A stretch of 64,000 nt of DNA from Candidatus Pelagibacter sp. RS39 (GCF_002101315.1 NZ_CP020777.1:496001-560000); one strand, 5' to 3'. Counted from the first letter of the stretch, positions 33,720 through 43,088 are shown. A program made the numbers and translations. The notes: generated by a model from the letters alone, not told the origin.

Positions 33720-35177
33720 GTGAGTCCTCAAAATTTTAAAAAAAATCTTACTAATTGGGATTTGGTTACGGTAAATCCAAATGATAAAAACTGGGACTGG
33801 AAACTTTTGTTTTGCTTTTGGGGTGTAAACATTCAGAGTGTTATAGGCTTCTCATTAATTACATCTCTTTATTTAATTTATAATCTCAATACTTTTGTTG
33901 TATTTTTTGGAACAGTATTGGGATCAATATTAGTCTATCTTTTTTCTAATTGGATAGGAAAACCATCTCAAAAACACGGACTACCTTTTATTGTTCTATT
34001 AAGGTCATCTTTAGGTGTTACAGGAGCTAAATATTTTGGCTTGATAAGATTTTTAGTTGGAGTTTTTTTATTTGGTATTCAAACATATTTTTTATCAAAA
34101 GCTTTTAGTTATTTAATTCGAATTGCAATTTTTTCAATTGAGCCTGATATACTTGATCAACAAATTTTCCTAACATTTTTACTGGGTATGAATTTAATTG
34201 ACTGGATAGCAATTGTTATAGCAATTATTTTTCAGGGTTTTTTATTTAGCTCTGGAATGAATTTGAATAAAAAAATTATTACTACTTCAGCTATTGCAGT
34301 TTATTTAGGAATGTTATTATTTTTTTTATCAGTTTTACTTAGTGATGTTAAATTTACCTCTCAAGCTTTTTTAAATGTATTAAATACAGAAAATTTTATT
34401 GATAAGAATAATTTAGGTCCGTTAATAACTGTGACCAGTACAGTGTTTGCTTATTTCTCAGTTGTAATTTTGAGTTTTGGTGATTTTTCAAGATATGTAA
34501 AAAATGAAAGCCAGCTTAAAAAAGGGAATCTAAGTCTGATATTAAATTTAATAATCTTTTCTTTTTTCGCTTTGTTTATTGTTTCAGGCATGGATGCATT
34601 TTTAAAACAAGATTCAGAAAATTTAACTAGAATACTTACAAATCCAACAGACATTCTTGGAAAATTAGATAATTTGTTACTGATAATTTTAGCTTTAATT
34701 TTTATAATTATTGCCTCTGTCTCAACAAATTTAATAGTAAATTTTATTCCATCTCAGTACACCTTGATCAATTTTTTGCCTTTTTCTTTATCTGTAAAAA
34801 GTGCAGGATTTATAATAACAATAATAGGTTTTATAGTCGGAATATTTTGGTTAACTTTTCTAAGTCAAGTTGGTGCATTATCTTTTATTGATACATTTGG
34901 AGCTTTTTTTGGACCCCTTTTTGGAGTAATGATTTCTGATTTTTATTTTATTCAAAAGGGCAAGTTAAATAATAAAGATATTTATTCTTTAGAGAGTAAT
35001 GGGATTTATTATTATAGTGGAGGATGGCATATAAAAGCAATTTACTCTGTAATTTTGGGTTTTATTTTTTCAGCTTCAACTATTTGGAATACTAATTTGA
35101 TGTTTCTTCAATCATTTTCTTGGATTATAGGTGCCTTTGTGGCTGCTCTTACTTATTATTTATTAGCCAAAGAATAA
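33720..35177 (+). CDS. NCS1-family permease (purine/pyrimidine-type)
   Basis: A 485-residue membrane transporter starting with GTG at 33720, with about 12 spans. NWDLVTVNPNDKNWDW and FWGVNIQSVIGF match the NCS1 start; GLPFIVLLRSSLGVTGAKYF and the TFGAFFGPLFGVMISDFYFI block near 390-409 are family-typical. Members carry cytosine, allantoin, hydantoins or thiamine-like compounds. It follows TRAP-1 by 26 bases and precedes an SDR by 4 bases, so a joint operon is possible. The ligand is unknown. Confidence 0.82.
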   Translation: MSPQNFKKNLTNWDLVTVNPNDKNWDWKLLFCFWGVNIQSVIGFSLITSLYLIYNLNTFVVFFGTVLGSILVYLFSNWIGKPSQKHGLPFIVLLRSSLGVTGAKYFGLIRFLVGVFLFGIQTYFLSKAFSYLIRIAIFSIEPDILDQQIFLTFLLGMNLIDWIAIVIAIIFQGFLFSSGMNLNKKIITTSAIAVYLGMLLFFLSVLLSDVKFTSQAFLNVLNTENFIDKNNLGPLITVTSTVFAYFSVVILSFGDFSRYVKNESQLKKGNLSLILNLIIFSFFALFIVSGMDAFLKQDSENLTRILTNPTDILGKLDNLLLIILALIFIIIASVSTNLIVNFIPSQYTLINFLPFSLSVKSAGFIITIIGFIVGIFWLTFLSQVGALSFIDTFGAFFGPLFGVMISDFYFIQKGKLNNKDIYSLESNGIYYYSGGWHIKAIYSVILGFIFSASTIWNTNLMFLQSFSWIIGAFVAALTYYLLAKE

Positions 35178-35180
35178 ATT

Positions 35181-35933
35181 ATGGACAAAATTACCTTTGA
35201 TTTTAAAAACAGAACTGCAATTGTTACAGGAGGTGCTCAGGGATTTGGTTTTGATATCGCCAAACGTTTTTTAAAATCTGGTGCAAAGGTGATAATATGG
35301 GATAATGATCCCAAAGCTATAGAGTCAGCCATAAAAAAAATAAATAATTCAAATTTAAGTTCAAATGTGGTGGATGTATCTAATTATGAAGAAGTTGAAA
35401 AAAATGTGAAAGAAATCGTAAAAAACTCCAATATTGATATTTTAATAAATAATGCAGGCATAACTGGTCCCACAGCCACTCTTTGGGAATATGACATAGA
35501 AATGTGGAAAAAAGTTGTAGAAATTAATCTGATGGGAACTTTTAATTGTTGCAGGTCGATAGTGCCAAATATGATTAAAAACAACTACGGAAGAATCGTA
35601 AACGTAGCCTCAGTAGCTGGAAAAGATGGAAATGCCAATGCCAGTGCTTATAGTGTTGGAAAGGCAGGAGCAATAGGTTTAACTAAATCATTAGGTAAAG
35701 AGCTTGCAGATAAGAATATTGCTGTAAATGCAGTGACTCCAGCAGGAGCAAAAACTAGAATTTTGGATCAAATGACCAAAGAACATGTTCAAAGAATGCT
35801 ATCAAAAGTGCCAAGAGGAAGATTTTTAGAAGTTGAAGAGTTTACCTCATTAATTTGTTGGCTTTCTTCTGAAGAGAATACTTTTTCAACAGCAGCTGTC
35901 TTTGATATTAGTGGTGGTCGTTCTACTTATTAA
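35181..35933 (+). CDS. Short-chain dehydrogenase/reductase (SDR)
   Basis: A 250-residue classical SDR: TGGAQGFG (16-23), NNAGITGP near 91, VNVASVAGKDGN near 138, and YSVGKAG (Tyr/Lys) near 154. It resembles 3-oxoacyl-ACP reductase-type or hydroxy acid dehydrogenases. It lies 4 bases after the NCS1 permease gene and may work on the imported compound. The substrate cannot be inferred from sequence. Confidence 0.88.
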   Translation: MDKITFDFKNRTAIVTGGAQGFGFDIAKRFLKSGAKVIIWDNDPKAIESAIKKINNSNLSSNVVDVSNYEEVEKNVKEIVKNSNIDILINNAGITGPTATLWEYDIEMWKKVVEINLMGTFNCCRSIVPNMIKNNYGRIVNVASVAGKDGNANASAYSVGKAGAIGLTKSLGKELADKNIAVNAVTPAGAKTRILDQMTKEHVQRMLSKVPRGRFLEVEEFTSLICWLSSEENTFSTAAVFDISGGRSTY

Positions 35934-36067
35934 CTTCCGGGTTTTTGCTCAACTATTTTGATATTATTCATTTTAGCTCTACTAAACTTGATATCTTTAG
36001 ACAAAACTGGTGCAAAAATCATTATAGACCAGTAAATTATGAGTATAAAAGCGGATATTGTCTTCAT
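35930..36067 (-). CDS. 45-residue peptide with N-terminal hydrophobic segment
   Basis: ATG at 36065-36067, stop at 35930-35932. A helix of about 20 residues (MKTISAFILIIYWSIMIFAP) is followed by a polar tail with KFSRAKMNNIKIVEQKPGS. It could be a secreted or anchored mini-protein. It overlaps the SDR gene by 4 bases and fills an otherwise empty gap before the DUF3047 gene. Confidence 0.45.
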   Translation of the reverse strand: MKTISAFILIIYWSIMIFAPVLSKDIKFSRAKMNNIKIVEQKPGS

Positions 36068-36150
36068 ATTATTTATATAGAACTAAATATTGAGTTTTGA
36101 ATGTTTAAATTTTGTCTAAATAATGTATTAAGAATTTTTTTTAATTTTTT

Positions 36151-36801
36151 ATGAAAATTTTTTTAAATATTTTAATCATCGCCATTTTATCCATTAACTT
36201 GTCCTCAGCAGATGAATTACAAGTCTTTGATTTTACTGAGACAGAGCTCGCAAGTCTTCAAGTAAGAAAGGTAAGAGGGGCTGACAATAAAACACTTTAT
36301 ACCGTTGGATCAAATGATAATGGGAATTATTTGAAATCGGTTGCTGATAATGCTGCCTCTGGCCTAGGAAAAGAGGTCAAGATAAACCTCAATAAGACCC
36401 CATTTATAAATATTACGTGGAAAATTGAGAAGGATCTGTCAGGAATTAAAGAAAACACAAAAAAAGGGCACGATTATGCTGCAAGGGTTTTTGTGATTAA
36501 AAAAACTGGCGCCACACCATTATCAAATAGAGCTATTAATTATGTTTTCTCAAGTAATAATGAGGTTGGGTCAAATTTCCCAAGCCCATATACAAAGAAA
36601 TCGATAGATAATGTTTTAGCTAGTACAAAAAATAACTTAAATGAATGGGTAACAGTCAAAGCTAATGTAAAAGAGGATTTTAAAAGATTGCACGATCTTG
36701 ATGTTAATGAGCTTGATGGACTTGCTATTATGTCAGATACAGATAATTCAAAAATGAAATCTATCGCATATTTTCAAAATATATATTTTTCAGCAAATTA
36801 A
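36151..36801 (+). CDS. DUF3047 family periplasmic protein
   Basis: A 216-residue protein with a signal peptide (about 1-20, ending SSA). The DUF3047 pattern is visible: ITWKIEKDLSG, KKGHDYAARVFVI near 109-121, AINYVFSSNN near 132 and LDGLAIMSDTDNS near 189-201. The family has no established function, but its fold resembles carbohydrate-binding beta sandwiches. It stands alone between the convergent peptide gene and ybgC, with ATG preceded by a T-rich stretch. Confidence 0.82.
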   Translation: MKIFLNILIIAILSINLSSADELQVFDFTETELASLQVRKVRGADNKTLYTVGSNDNGNYLKSVADNAASGLGKEVKINLNKTPFINITWKIEKDLSGIKENTKKGHDYAARVFVIKKTGATPLSNRAINYVFSSNNEVGSNFPSPYTKKSIDNVLASTKNNLNEWVTVKANVKEDFKRLHDLDVNELDGLAIMSDTDNSKMKSIAYFQNIYFSAN

Positions 36802-36810
36802 TTTATTTTT

Positions 36811-36819
36811 TGCTATAAT
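36811..36819 (+). promoter_or_regulatory. Extended -10 promoter of ybgC (near-leaderless)
   Basis: TGCTATAAT is a perfect extended -10 element. It ends 5 bases before the ybgC ATG (36825), so transcription should begin at or next to the start codon. No clear -35 is seen, as expected for an extended -10 promoter. Confidence 0.5.
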
Positions 36820-36824
36820 TTCGT

Positions 36825-37247
36825 ATGCATGAGAATTTTTTTCACACTTTAAAGGTTTATTATGAGGATACAGATGCTGGTGGTGTCGTATATTATGCTA
36901 ATTATTTAAAGTTTTTAGAAAGAGCAAGAACAGAAGCTCTTCATTCAATTGGGTACAGTAACCAAAAAGTGAAAAAAGATTTCGGTTCATTAATCATAGT
37001 TAAAGCTTGCAATATTGAATATAAAAAACCTGCAAATCTCGAGGATCAACTAACAATAAGATCTTTTGTTAAATCTATTACTAAAACATCTTTTTTTATG
37101 AATCAAATAATTACCAAAGGTGATGACATTATAGTTGAGGCACAAGTTCATTTAGTTTTTATTAATGATTTAGGTAAACCAGTAAAAATACCTGATGAAA
37201 TTTACTCAAAATTTAAACCTTATTTTTGTGACACTATTAAAACTTAG
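36825..37247 (+). CDS. ybgC: Acyl-CoA thioesterase, YbgC/FcbJ hot-dog family
   Basis: A 140-residue hot-dog-fold thioesterase. The signature YYEDTDAGGVVYYANYLKF (12-30) contains the catalytic Asp17. YbgC is normally the first gene of the tol-pal cluster and acts on short acyl-CoA or acyl-ACP for phospholipid metabolism. Here no tolQ follows; a uracil-DNA glycosylase gene converges on it with an 11-base overlap. Function is secure at family level. Confidence 0.9.
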   Translation: MHENFFHTLKVYYEDTDAGGVVYYANYLKFLERARTEALHSIGYSNQKVKKDFGSLIIVKACNIEYKKPANLEDQLTIRSFVKSITKTSFFMNQIITKGDDIIVEAQVHLVFINDLGKPVKIPDEIYSKFKPYFCDTIKT

Positions 37248-37917
37248 CTATTTTCTTTGCTTTAATAAGCAATTGGTTAATCATAGTAGTCGTTACTAAT
37301 TTTGTATTTACATTTCTTGGACTTGGGTGGTAACAGGCAATCAAAACTTTATTATCTGGTAATAGATATTTATTTCCGTGTTTAAATTCAAATTTTTTGT
37401 CAAGCTTAAACTTTTTTTTATAAATTTTTAAACAATTATCAAATGCAACTTTTCCTAAAGTAACGATCACTTTAAGATTTTTCAAATTTTCAATTTCGTT
37501 TTCAAAATAATTTGAACAGCGATTTAATTCTTTAGTTTCTGGTTTATCTCCTGGAGGAACACATTTAAGAATATTAGTTATGTAAGTATTATTCAATTTT
37601 AAATTATCATTCGCTTTTTCTGAAAAATCTTGATTTGAAATTCCTGTTAAAAATAAACTCTTAAATAAAAAATTTCCTGATTTATCTCCTGTGAATGCTC
37701 TTCCCGTTCTTGTTCCACCATGAGCAGCAGGCGCAAGACCTAAGATCATCAATTTTGCTTTGTTATCCCCAAAGCCTGGGACTGGCTTTCCCCAGTATTT
37801 CTGATTCTTGTTTTGTTTTCTTTTTTGTATTGAAATTTTTTTGATAAAACCAATAAGTCTTGGACATTTTTTACATTTAATAATTGTATTATTTATTTTT
37901 TTTAATTTAATAGTCAT
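37237..37917 (-). CDS. Uracil-DNA glycosylase family 5 (UdgB)
   Basis: A 226-residue DNA repair enzyme that removes uracil, and in family 5 also other deaminated bases. LGLAPAAHGGTRTGRAFTGD near 74-93 is the family 5 motif A, which lacks the Asp/Asn of other families, and CYHPSPRN near 190-200 is motif 2. Cys15 and Cys18 (KCKKCPRL) with ILKCVPP and NRCSNYF can hold the [4Fe-4S] cluster. It is divergent from the histidine phosphatase gene with two bases between the starts. Confidence 0.87.
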   Translation of the reverse strand: MTIKLKKINNTIIKCKKCPRLIGFIKKISIQKRKQNKNQKYWGKPVPGFGDNKAKLMILGLAPAAHGGTRTGRAFTGDKSGNFLFKSLFLTGISNQDFSEKANDNLKLNNTYITNILKCVPPGDKPETKELNRCSNYFENEIENLKNLKVIVTLGKVAFDNCLKIYKKKFKLDKKFEFKHGNKYLLPDNKVLIACYHPSPRNVNTKLVTTTMINQLLIKAKKIAKF

Positions 37918-37919
37918 TT

Positions 37920-38477
37920 ATGAAACTTATAAAATTTTTTTTTATTATTTTTATAACTTTACCTTCGTCGATTAAAGCAGATTTAAATCAAGAATTATAT
38001 TTAGAATTAAAAAAAGGTGATAAACTTATATTTATTAGACATGCATATGCACCAGGTGGTGGAGATCCTGAAAATTTTGATATTAATAATTGTGGTACAC
38101 AAAGAAATTTGAGTGAGGAAGGAAGAGAACAAGCTAAAGAAATTGGAAATTTTTTTTTAAAAAATGATATTCCTATTTTCAAAGTTTTTTCAAGTGAATG
38201 GTGTCGCTGCAAAGATACTGCTAAATTAGCTTTTACAAATTTTGAAACAAAGGATTTCTTAAATTCCTTTTTCAGCGCAAAGTTTGCGAAAAATAGAGAC
38301 AAACAAATGTTAGATTTGAAAAATTACGTTGATAAATTTAAAGGTGATAAAAATTTAATTTTTGTCACACATTATGTAGTAATATCTGAAGCTTTAGATT
38401 ATGCTCCTTCATCGGGCGAAATAGTTATTGCAGATAAAAATTTTAATAAAATTGGTAGTATAGAAATAGATTTTTAA
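37920..38477 (+). CDS. Periplasmic histidine phosphatase-like protein
   Basis: A 185-residue histidine-phosphatase superfamily protein with a signal peptide (about 1-20). The catalytic RHA box is FIRHAYAPGGGDP (Arg40, His41), and the second His is His151 in FVTHYVV. The WCRCKDTA stretch near 94-101 is typical of the branch that contains phosphohistidine-like domains of unknown substrate. A phosphatase acting outside the cytoplasm is likely. Followed by a 41-residue basic peptide gene 4 bases later. Confidence 0.83.
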   Translation: MKLIKFFFIIFITLPSSIKADLNQELYLELKKGDKLIFIRHAYAPGGGDPENFDINNCGTQRNLSEEGREQAKEIGNFFLKNDIPIFKVFSSEWCRCKDTAKLAFTNFETKDFLNSFFSAKFAKNRDKQMLDLKNYVDKFKGDKNLIFVTHYVVISEALDYAPSSGEIVIADKNFNKIGSIEIDF

Positions 38478-38481
38478 TGTT

Positions 38482-38607
38482 ATGTCATCAAAGCGAGCAA
38501 TGAAACAAGCACAAAAACAAGCTTACGCTAAACATAGAAGCAATATTACTAATAATAGATTTGGAAATAGAAAAAAAAATTCTTCTAAGAAGAATAAAAA
38601 AAGTTAA
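38482..38607 (+). CDS. 41-residue basic peptide
   Basis: ATG at 38482-38484 and stop at 38605-38607. The sequence begins MSSKRAMKQAQKQAYAKHR and ends in a Ser/Lys/Asn-rich tail; there is no hydrophobic segment. It follows the histidine phosphatase gene by 4 bases. The composition resembles small ribosome-associated or RNA-binding proteins and recalls the 27-residue peptide at 6539-6622. Function unknown. Confidence 0.55.
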   Translation: MSSKRAMKQAQKQAYAKHRSNITNNRFGNRKKNSSKKNKKS

Positions 38608-39026
38608 CTTTCTTTTTTAAATTTTTCAATTTTTTTACAAGTAGAAATTTTTGATATTCCCTCTTCATCATTAAGAACGGTTTTCATGAAGATTTCTTGT
38701 TTGTCTTTTTCAAAAAGAATTTGAGTGTAAAATTGAGGATAACCATGTTTATGAGTAAGTATTTTACCATCTTCTTCATAAATATTTCGTACATATGAAT
38801 TTGATTTTTTAATACTTAAATCAGTTAGTCGATATTTTTGATATGTTTTTTCCTTGTATACATAATTTCGAGTCATAATTAATTCGTCTAGATTTAAGAT
38901 GTATTCATTCTTTAAAAATTCATCCTGTTTATCGTCACATTTGCTCATAATGATCATTTCTGATTTGAGGCTTTGGAAAGGTATTATTGTTAATAAAAGA
39001 GAAAATAAAAATCTAATTTCTCTCAT
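38604..39026 (-). CDS. Secreted protein of unknown function (about 140 residues)
   Basis: A small protein with a signal peptide (MREIRFLFSLLLTIIPFQSLKS). The ATG at 39026 is chosen because it gives a clean signal peptide and a short overlap with the 57-residue gene upstream; an in-frame ATG at 39050 would add eight residues. The mature part has Cys at both ends (SKCDDK and STCKK) and mixed beta character. Family not recognised. It probably shares a transcript with the 57-residue membrane gene and the DUF1289 gene. Confidence 0.65.
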   Translation of the reverse strand: MREIRFLFSLLLTIIPFQSLKSEMIIMSKCDDKQDEFLKNEYILNLDELIMTRNYVYKEKTYQKYRLTDLSIKKSNSYVRNIYEEDGKILTHKHGYPQFYTQILFEKDKQEIFMKTVLNDEEGISKISTCKKIEKFKKES

Positions 39027-39186
39027 CTTTTTCAGTAAAAAATAAAGCAATTAAAAGTAAAGCTGTCCATCCAAGTCCAAGTAGTCCTTTGATAATATTG
39101 GTATCAGCACTCCATAAATCCAGAAATATAGCCCCAAGAATTATACCAAGTACGTAAACTATAATTGCGATTGAAGTTTTACTCAT
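39013..39186 (-). CDS. 57-residue two-span membrane peptide
   Basis: ATG at 39184-39186, stop at 39013-39015. Two hydrophobic helices are visible (about 5-22 and 33-49), joined by a short polar loop with LWSADTNIIKG. It overlaps the DUF1289 gene's stop by 8 bases and the following secreted-protein gene by 14, consistent with an operon of three. Function is unknown. Confidence 0.62.
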   Translation of the reverse strand: MSKTSIAIIVYVLGIILGAIFLDLWSADTNIIKGLLGLGWTALLLIALFFTEKDERN

Positions 39187-39430
39187 TTAATAAATTTCTT
39201 TTAAAGAGAGAGATACCATTTTTAATTTTATAAGTATAGGACTCTTTAAAACTTTCTAGTTGCCAACCAGTCAATCTTTTTTTAATAGTTTCAAGATTTT
39301 CTTTTTTCCATTCGGTAGTTGTATCTTCAAGTTTCCAAATTTTTTTTTCTTCATTGTTTCTTCCACACCCATAACAATAGCCTGTTTTTGGATCGGTTTT
39401 GCAGATACTTATACATGGAGAAACAATCAT
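39179..39430 (-). CDS. DUF1289 domain protein (Cys-rich)
   Basis: An 83-residue protein with the DUF1289 pattern SPCISICKTDPKTGYCYGCG (4-23). Its Cys6, Cys10, Cys18 and Cys21 could bind a metal or iron-sulfur cluster. The domain is common in Alpha- and Gammaproteobacteria as a short protein next to various genes; its role is unknown. The WKKENLETIKKRL tail is basic and helical. First gene in the short minus-strand operon. Confidence 0.85.
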   Translation of the reverse strand: MIVSPCISICKTDPKTGYCYGCGRNNEEKKIWKLEDTTTEWKKENLETIKKRLTGWQLESFKESYTYKIKNGISLFKRNLLNE

Positions 39431-39475
39431 AATAATATTATAGAGTAAAAATTATTAAATTTACAATAATTGTCG

Positions 39476-39504
39476 TTGGACAAATAGTTTCAATCATATA
39501 TAAA
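39476..39504 (+). promoter_or_regulatory. Sigma-70 promoter of tRNA-Leu
   Basis: TTGGAC (39476-39481) and TATAAA (39499-39504) are separated by 17 bases. The predicted start near 39511 lies about 9 bases before the tRNA. It may also supply transcripts for tig, which follows 10 bases after the tRNA. Confidence 0.6.
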
Positions 39505-39519
39505 ACCACTTGAATTTGT

Positions 39520-39604
39520 GGGGCGATGGCGGAATTGGTAGACGCGTCGGTCTTAGGAACCGATAGAGCAATCTGTGAAGGTTCGAGTCCTTTTCGCCCT
39601 ACCA
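39520..39604 (+). tRNA. tRNA-Leu (anticodon TAG)
   Basis: A cloverleaf with a 7-bp acceptor (GGGGCGA with TCGCCCT, one G-T pair), the anticodon stem-loop tcggt-cttagga-accga with anticodon TAG, a long variable arm as expected for a class II Leu tRNA, and a T-arm ggttcgagtcc. CCA is encoded at 39602-39604. Confidence 0.92.
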
Positions 39605-39614
39605 TTAATATATT

Positions 39615-41027
39615 ATGAAAGTTACAGTAGAAAACAAAAAAGGTCTTAATAAAGATATAAAAGTTTTCATCGATAAAAAGACTATGAATTCTTATATGGA
39701 TGAAAAATATGAGGAAATTAAAGGCACTGTAAATCTAAAAGGTTTTAGACCAGGAAAAGTTCCAGTAGAAGTTTTAAAAAGACAGTTTGGTAAAGCAGTG
39801 TTTAGCGAAGTATTAGACAAAGTTTTAAAAGACTCAACCACAAAAGCTTTAGAGGAAAACAAAATAAAACCTGCAGGACAACCAAAGCTGGATCTTAAAA
39901 CTTATGGTGAGGATAAGGATCTTGAATATATTATTTCTGTTACAGAGTTTCCTAAAGTTGAATTAAAATCTATAGAAAATATTAAATTTGATGAATACAC
40001 GGTTAAAATCGATGAGAGCGAAACCGACAAAAGAATTAAAGAGATAGCTAAAAATACACCTAACTTCAAAGATGCTCCACCTGAAACAAAAGCAAAAGAA
40101 GGTGATTTAGTATCTTTTGATTACACAGCTACAGTTGATGAAAAATCATTTAAAGGAGGGGAAGGAAAAAATACTCAATTAACTTTAGGTAAAGATTTAT
40201 TTTTAAAAGGTTTTGATAAACAATTGGTAGGCGTTAAAAAAGATGATCAAAAAATTGTTGAAGCTACTCTACCCGAAAATTTTCCTGAAAAAGAGTTAGT
40301 AAAAAAAAAAGCAAAATTTAATTGTAAAATTTTATCAGTCAAAATTTCAGAGGAAGTAAAAATTGATGATCAATTTGCAAAAAATCTAGGGGCTAAAGAT
40401 TTAAAAGATTTAAAAACTCTTATTTCAAAACAAATTAACGATGAATATAAGAACTCACTAGACAGATTATCTAAAAACCAAATTCTTAAAGAATTAGAGA
40501 AATTTAAAGTAGATGAAATTCCTCAAAATTTAGTTGATGAAGAAGTAAAAGTGCTCTCTCAAGGAATGACTGATGAAGATAAAAAAAAAAGTAAAGATAA
40601 TTTTGAAGAGATAGCAAAAAAAAGAATTAAAGTTGGTTTAATATTAAATGAATTTGGTGAGCAAAATCAGATAAAAGTATCAGAACAAGAATTACAGGCT
40701 GAAGTTCAAAAACAAATAAGAATGATGCCTGGTCAAGAAAAAATGGTAATGGATTTTTATCAAAAGAATCAATCAGCTCTTGCTAGCTTAAGAGGAACAG
40801 TCTATGAAGAAAAAATTTTAAATCTTGTGAAACAGAAAGCTAAGTCAAATAAAAAAGAGGTTTCAAAAGAAGAAGCCGAAAAAATATTAAAACAATCTCA
40901 AAATCAAGATGAAGGAACAGAACAAGCCTCAAAGAAAAAAGTTGAGACTAAAAAAAAAGAGGTAAAAAAAACCTCGCCAAAAACTAAGTCTCCTGCCAAA
41001 AAAACAAAAAAAGTTAGCAAAAAGTAA
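39615..41027 (+). CDS. tig: Trigger factor (ribosome-associated chaperone)
   Basis: A 470-residue ribosome-bound folding chaperone. The ribosome-binding motif GFRPGKVP lies near 44-51, followed by the FKBP-type PPIase domain (about 150-245, GDLVSFDYTATVD) and the helical C-terminal arms. Unusually, it ends in a lysine-rich low-complexity tail of about 35 residues (from about 437, KKKVETKKKEVKK style). Typical trigger factors end near 430 residues. Followed by clpP, clpX and lon in the usual order. Confidence 0.95.
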   Translation: MKVTVENKKGLNKDIKVFIDKKTMNSYMDEKYEEIKGTVNLKGFRPGKVPVEVLKRQFGKAVFSEVLDKVLKDSTTKALEENKIKPAGQPKLDLKTYGEDKDLEYIISVTEFPKVELKSIENIKFDEYTVKIDESETDKRIKEIAKNTPNFKDAPPETKAKEGDLVSFDYTATVDEKSFKGGEGKNTQLTLGKDLFLKGFDKQLVGVKKDDQKIVEATLPENFPEKELVKKKAKFNCKILSVKISEEVKIDDQFAKNLGAKDLKDLKTLISKQINDEYKNSLDRLSKNQILKELEKFKVDEIPQNLVDEEVKVLSQGMTDEDKKKSKDNFEEIAKKRIKVGLILNEFGEQNQIKVSEQELQAEVQKQIRMMPGQEKMVMDFYQKNQSALASLRGTVYEEKILNLVKQKAKSNKKEVSKEEAEKILKQSQNQDEGTEQASKKKVETKKKEVKKTSPKTKSPAKKTKKVSKK

Positions 41028-41060
41028 TCTCAAGTTGTATAAGTAATACGAATCAACTTT

Positions 41061-41672
41061 ATGAATAATAAACTGTTAGAACACATGAGTAGCTTAATTC
41101 CAATGGTTGTTGAGCAATCAAGCAAAGGTGAAAGAGCTTATGATATTTATTCGAGGCTATTAAAAGAAAGAATTATTTTTTTAACTGGTCAAATAAATGA
41201 CAATGTTGCTTCATTAATTACAGCTCAATTATTATTTTTAGAAGCAGAGGATCCAAAAAAAGAAATTTTTTTATATATTAATAGTCCAGGCGGACTTGTT
41301 ACTGCAGGTTTAGGTATTTACGACACCATGCAATATGTAAAACCAGATATTTCAACTTTATGCATTGGACAAGCAGCCTCAATGGGATCTTTCTTATTAT
41401 CTGCAGGAACAAAAGGGAAAAGATTTTCACTTCCAAATTCAAGAATTATGGTTCATCAACCATCTGCGGGATTTCAAGGACAAGCTACCGATATTGAAAT
41501 TCATGCTAATGAAGTGCTTTCTTTAAAAAAAAGATTGAATGAAATATATTCTAAACATACTGGCAAATCTGTGGATGAAATTAAAACTGCTTTAGAAAGA
41601 GATAATTTTATGACTGCGGATACAGCCAAATCTTTTGGCTTAATAGACTCTGTAGTAGAAAAAAGATCTTAG
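41061..41672 (+). CDS. clpP: ATP-dependent Clp protease proteolytic subunit
   Basis: A 203-residue serine peptidase. The catalytic triad is Ser107 (GQAASMGSF), His132 (MVHQPSAG) and Asp181 (ERDNFM). It forms a tetradecamer with the ClpX unfoldase encoded next. It lies 33 bases after tig. No second clpP copy is seen in this window. Confidence 0.97.
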   Translation: MNNKLLEHMSSLIPMVVEQSSKGERAYDIYSRLLKERIIFLTGQINDNVASLITAQLLFLEAEDPKKEIFLYINSPGGLVTAGLGIYDTMQYVKPDISTLCIGQAASMGSFLLSAGTKGKRFSLPNSRIMVHQPSAGFQGQATDIEIHANEVLSLKKRLNEIYSKHTGKSVDEIKTALERDNFMTADTAKSFGLIDSVVEKRS

Positions 41673-41759
41673 AACACCACATATAGATTATATAATCCAA
41701 AACTTGATTATTGGGAGTCATCTATAATAAAGTATTGATATTGATTCGTTTAAAATTTT

Positions 41760-43028
41760 ATGAATACAAATAATAAAAATATTCTTTACTGCTCTTTCTG
41801 TGGCAAAAGTCAACATGAAGTCAGAAAACTAATTGCAGGCCCAACTGTATTCATCTGTGATGAATGTGTAGAGCTTTGCATGGACATCATAAAAGAGGAA
41901 AACAAAGACACATTTGTAAAACATCAAGATGGATTACCATCTCCAAAAGAAATTTGTACTGTTTTAGATGACTATGTTATTGGTCAGTCTCATGCAAAAA
42001 AAGTTTTATCAGTAGCTGTTCATAATCATTATAAAAGATTAAATTATGAAAATAAGACAAGTAAAAATGTAGAGCTTGCAAAATCTAATATACTTCTGGT
42101 TGGTCCAACTGGATGTGGAAAAACATTATTAGCACAAACGCTGGCTAGAATTTTAGATGTTCCATTTACAATGGCAGATGCAACAACTTTAACTGAAGCA
42201 GGTTACGTAGGAGAGGATGTAGAAAATATTATTTTAAAATTGTTACAAGCAGCAGATTATAATGTTGAAAAAGCCCAAAGGGGAATTGTGTACATTGATG
42301 AGGTCGATAAAATTAGTAGAAAATCGGAAAATCCATCTATTACAAGAGATGTTTCTGGTGAAGGTGTTCAACAAGCTTTGTTAAAGATAATGGAAGGGAC
42401 AATTGCAAGTGTACCTCCTCAAGGTGGTAGAAAACACCCCCAACAAGAATTCTTACAAGTTGATACTACAAATATTTTATTTATTTGTGGTGGAGCATTT
42501 GCGGGACTTGATAAAATTATTTCTCAGAGAGATAAAGGAACATCTATCGGTTTTGGAGCAGATGTTAAGAATATACAAGATAAAAAAACTGGCGAGTGGA
42601 TGAAGAACTTAGAGCCCGAGGATTTGCTTAAATATGGATTAATACCAGAGTTTATTGGTAGATTACCTATGATTGCCACTCTAGAAGATTTAGATGAAAA
42701 ATCTTTAATTAAAATACTGCAAGAACCAAAAAATTCGTTAACAAAACAATATCAGGAGTTATTTAAACTAGATGGTGCAAAATTAATATTTAAAGAATCT
42801 GCACTTAAAGAAATTGCAATTAAGGCAATTAGCAAAAAAACAGGAGCAAGAGGTTTAAGATCTATTTTAGAAAATATACTTCTTAAAACAATGTATGATT
42901 TACCGAGTCAAGAAAATATTGAGGAGGTAATTGTTGATTCATCAGCAGCTAAAGGACTGTCGCAGCCTATTATTGTTCATTCCAAAAAGGATGGCAAATC
43001 CAAAACTACTAAGACAACAGCGGCTTAA
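41760..43028 (+). CDS. clpX: ATP-dependent Clp protease unfoldase ClpX
   Basis: A 422-residue AAA+ unfoldase. The zinc-binding domain has Cys11, Cys14, Cys33 and Cys36. Walker A is GPTGCGKT near 118, Walker B VYIDEVDK near 180, and the pore loop GYVGED is near 152. A -10-like TATAAT (41731-41736 region) lies in the clpP-clpX gap, so clpX may also have its own promoter, but this is uncertain. The C-terminal end is short and Lys/Thr-rich. Confidence 0.97.
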   Translation: MNTNNKNILYCSFCGKSQHEVRKLIAGPTVFICDECVELCMDIIKEENKDTFVKHQDGLPSPKEICTVLDDYVIGQSHAKKVLSVAVHNHYKRLNYENKTSKNVELAKSNILLVGPTGCGKTLLAQTLARILDVPFTMADATTLTEAGYVGEDVENIILKLLQAADYNVEKAQRGIVYIDEVDKISRKSENPSITRDVSGEGVQQALLKIMEGTIASVPPQGGRKHPQQEFLQVDTTNILFICGGAFAGLDKIISQRDKGTSIGFGADVKNIQDKKTGEWMKNLEPEDLLKYGLIPEFIGRLPMIATLEDLDEKSLIKILQEPKNSLTKQYQELFKLDGAKLIFKESALKEIAIKAISKKTGARGLRSILENILLKTMYDLPSQENIEEVIVDSSAAKGLSQPIIVHSKKDGKSKTTKTTAA

Positions 43029-43088
43029 TAACCCTAATAACTTGTAAAAAGGTATTGCAAAAATAATTTTAATATCCATATTGATTTT

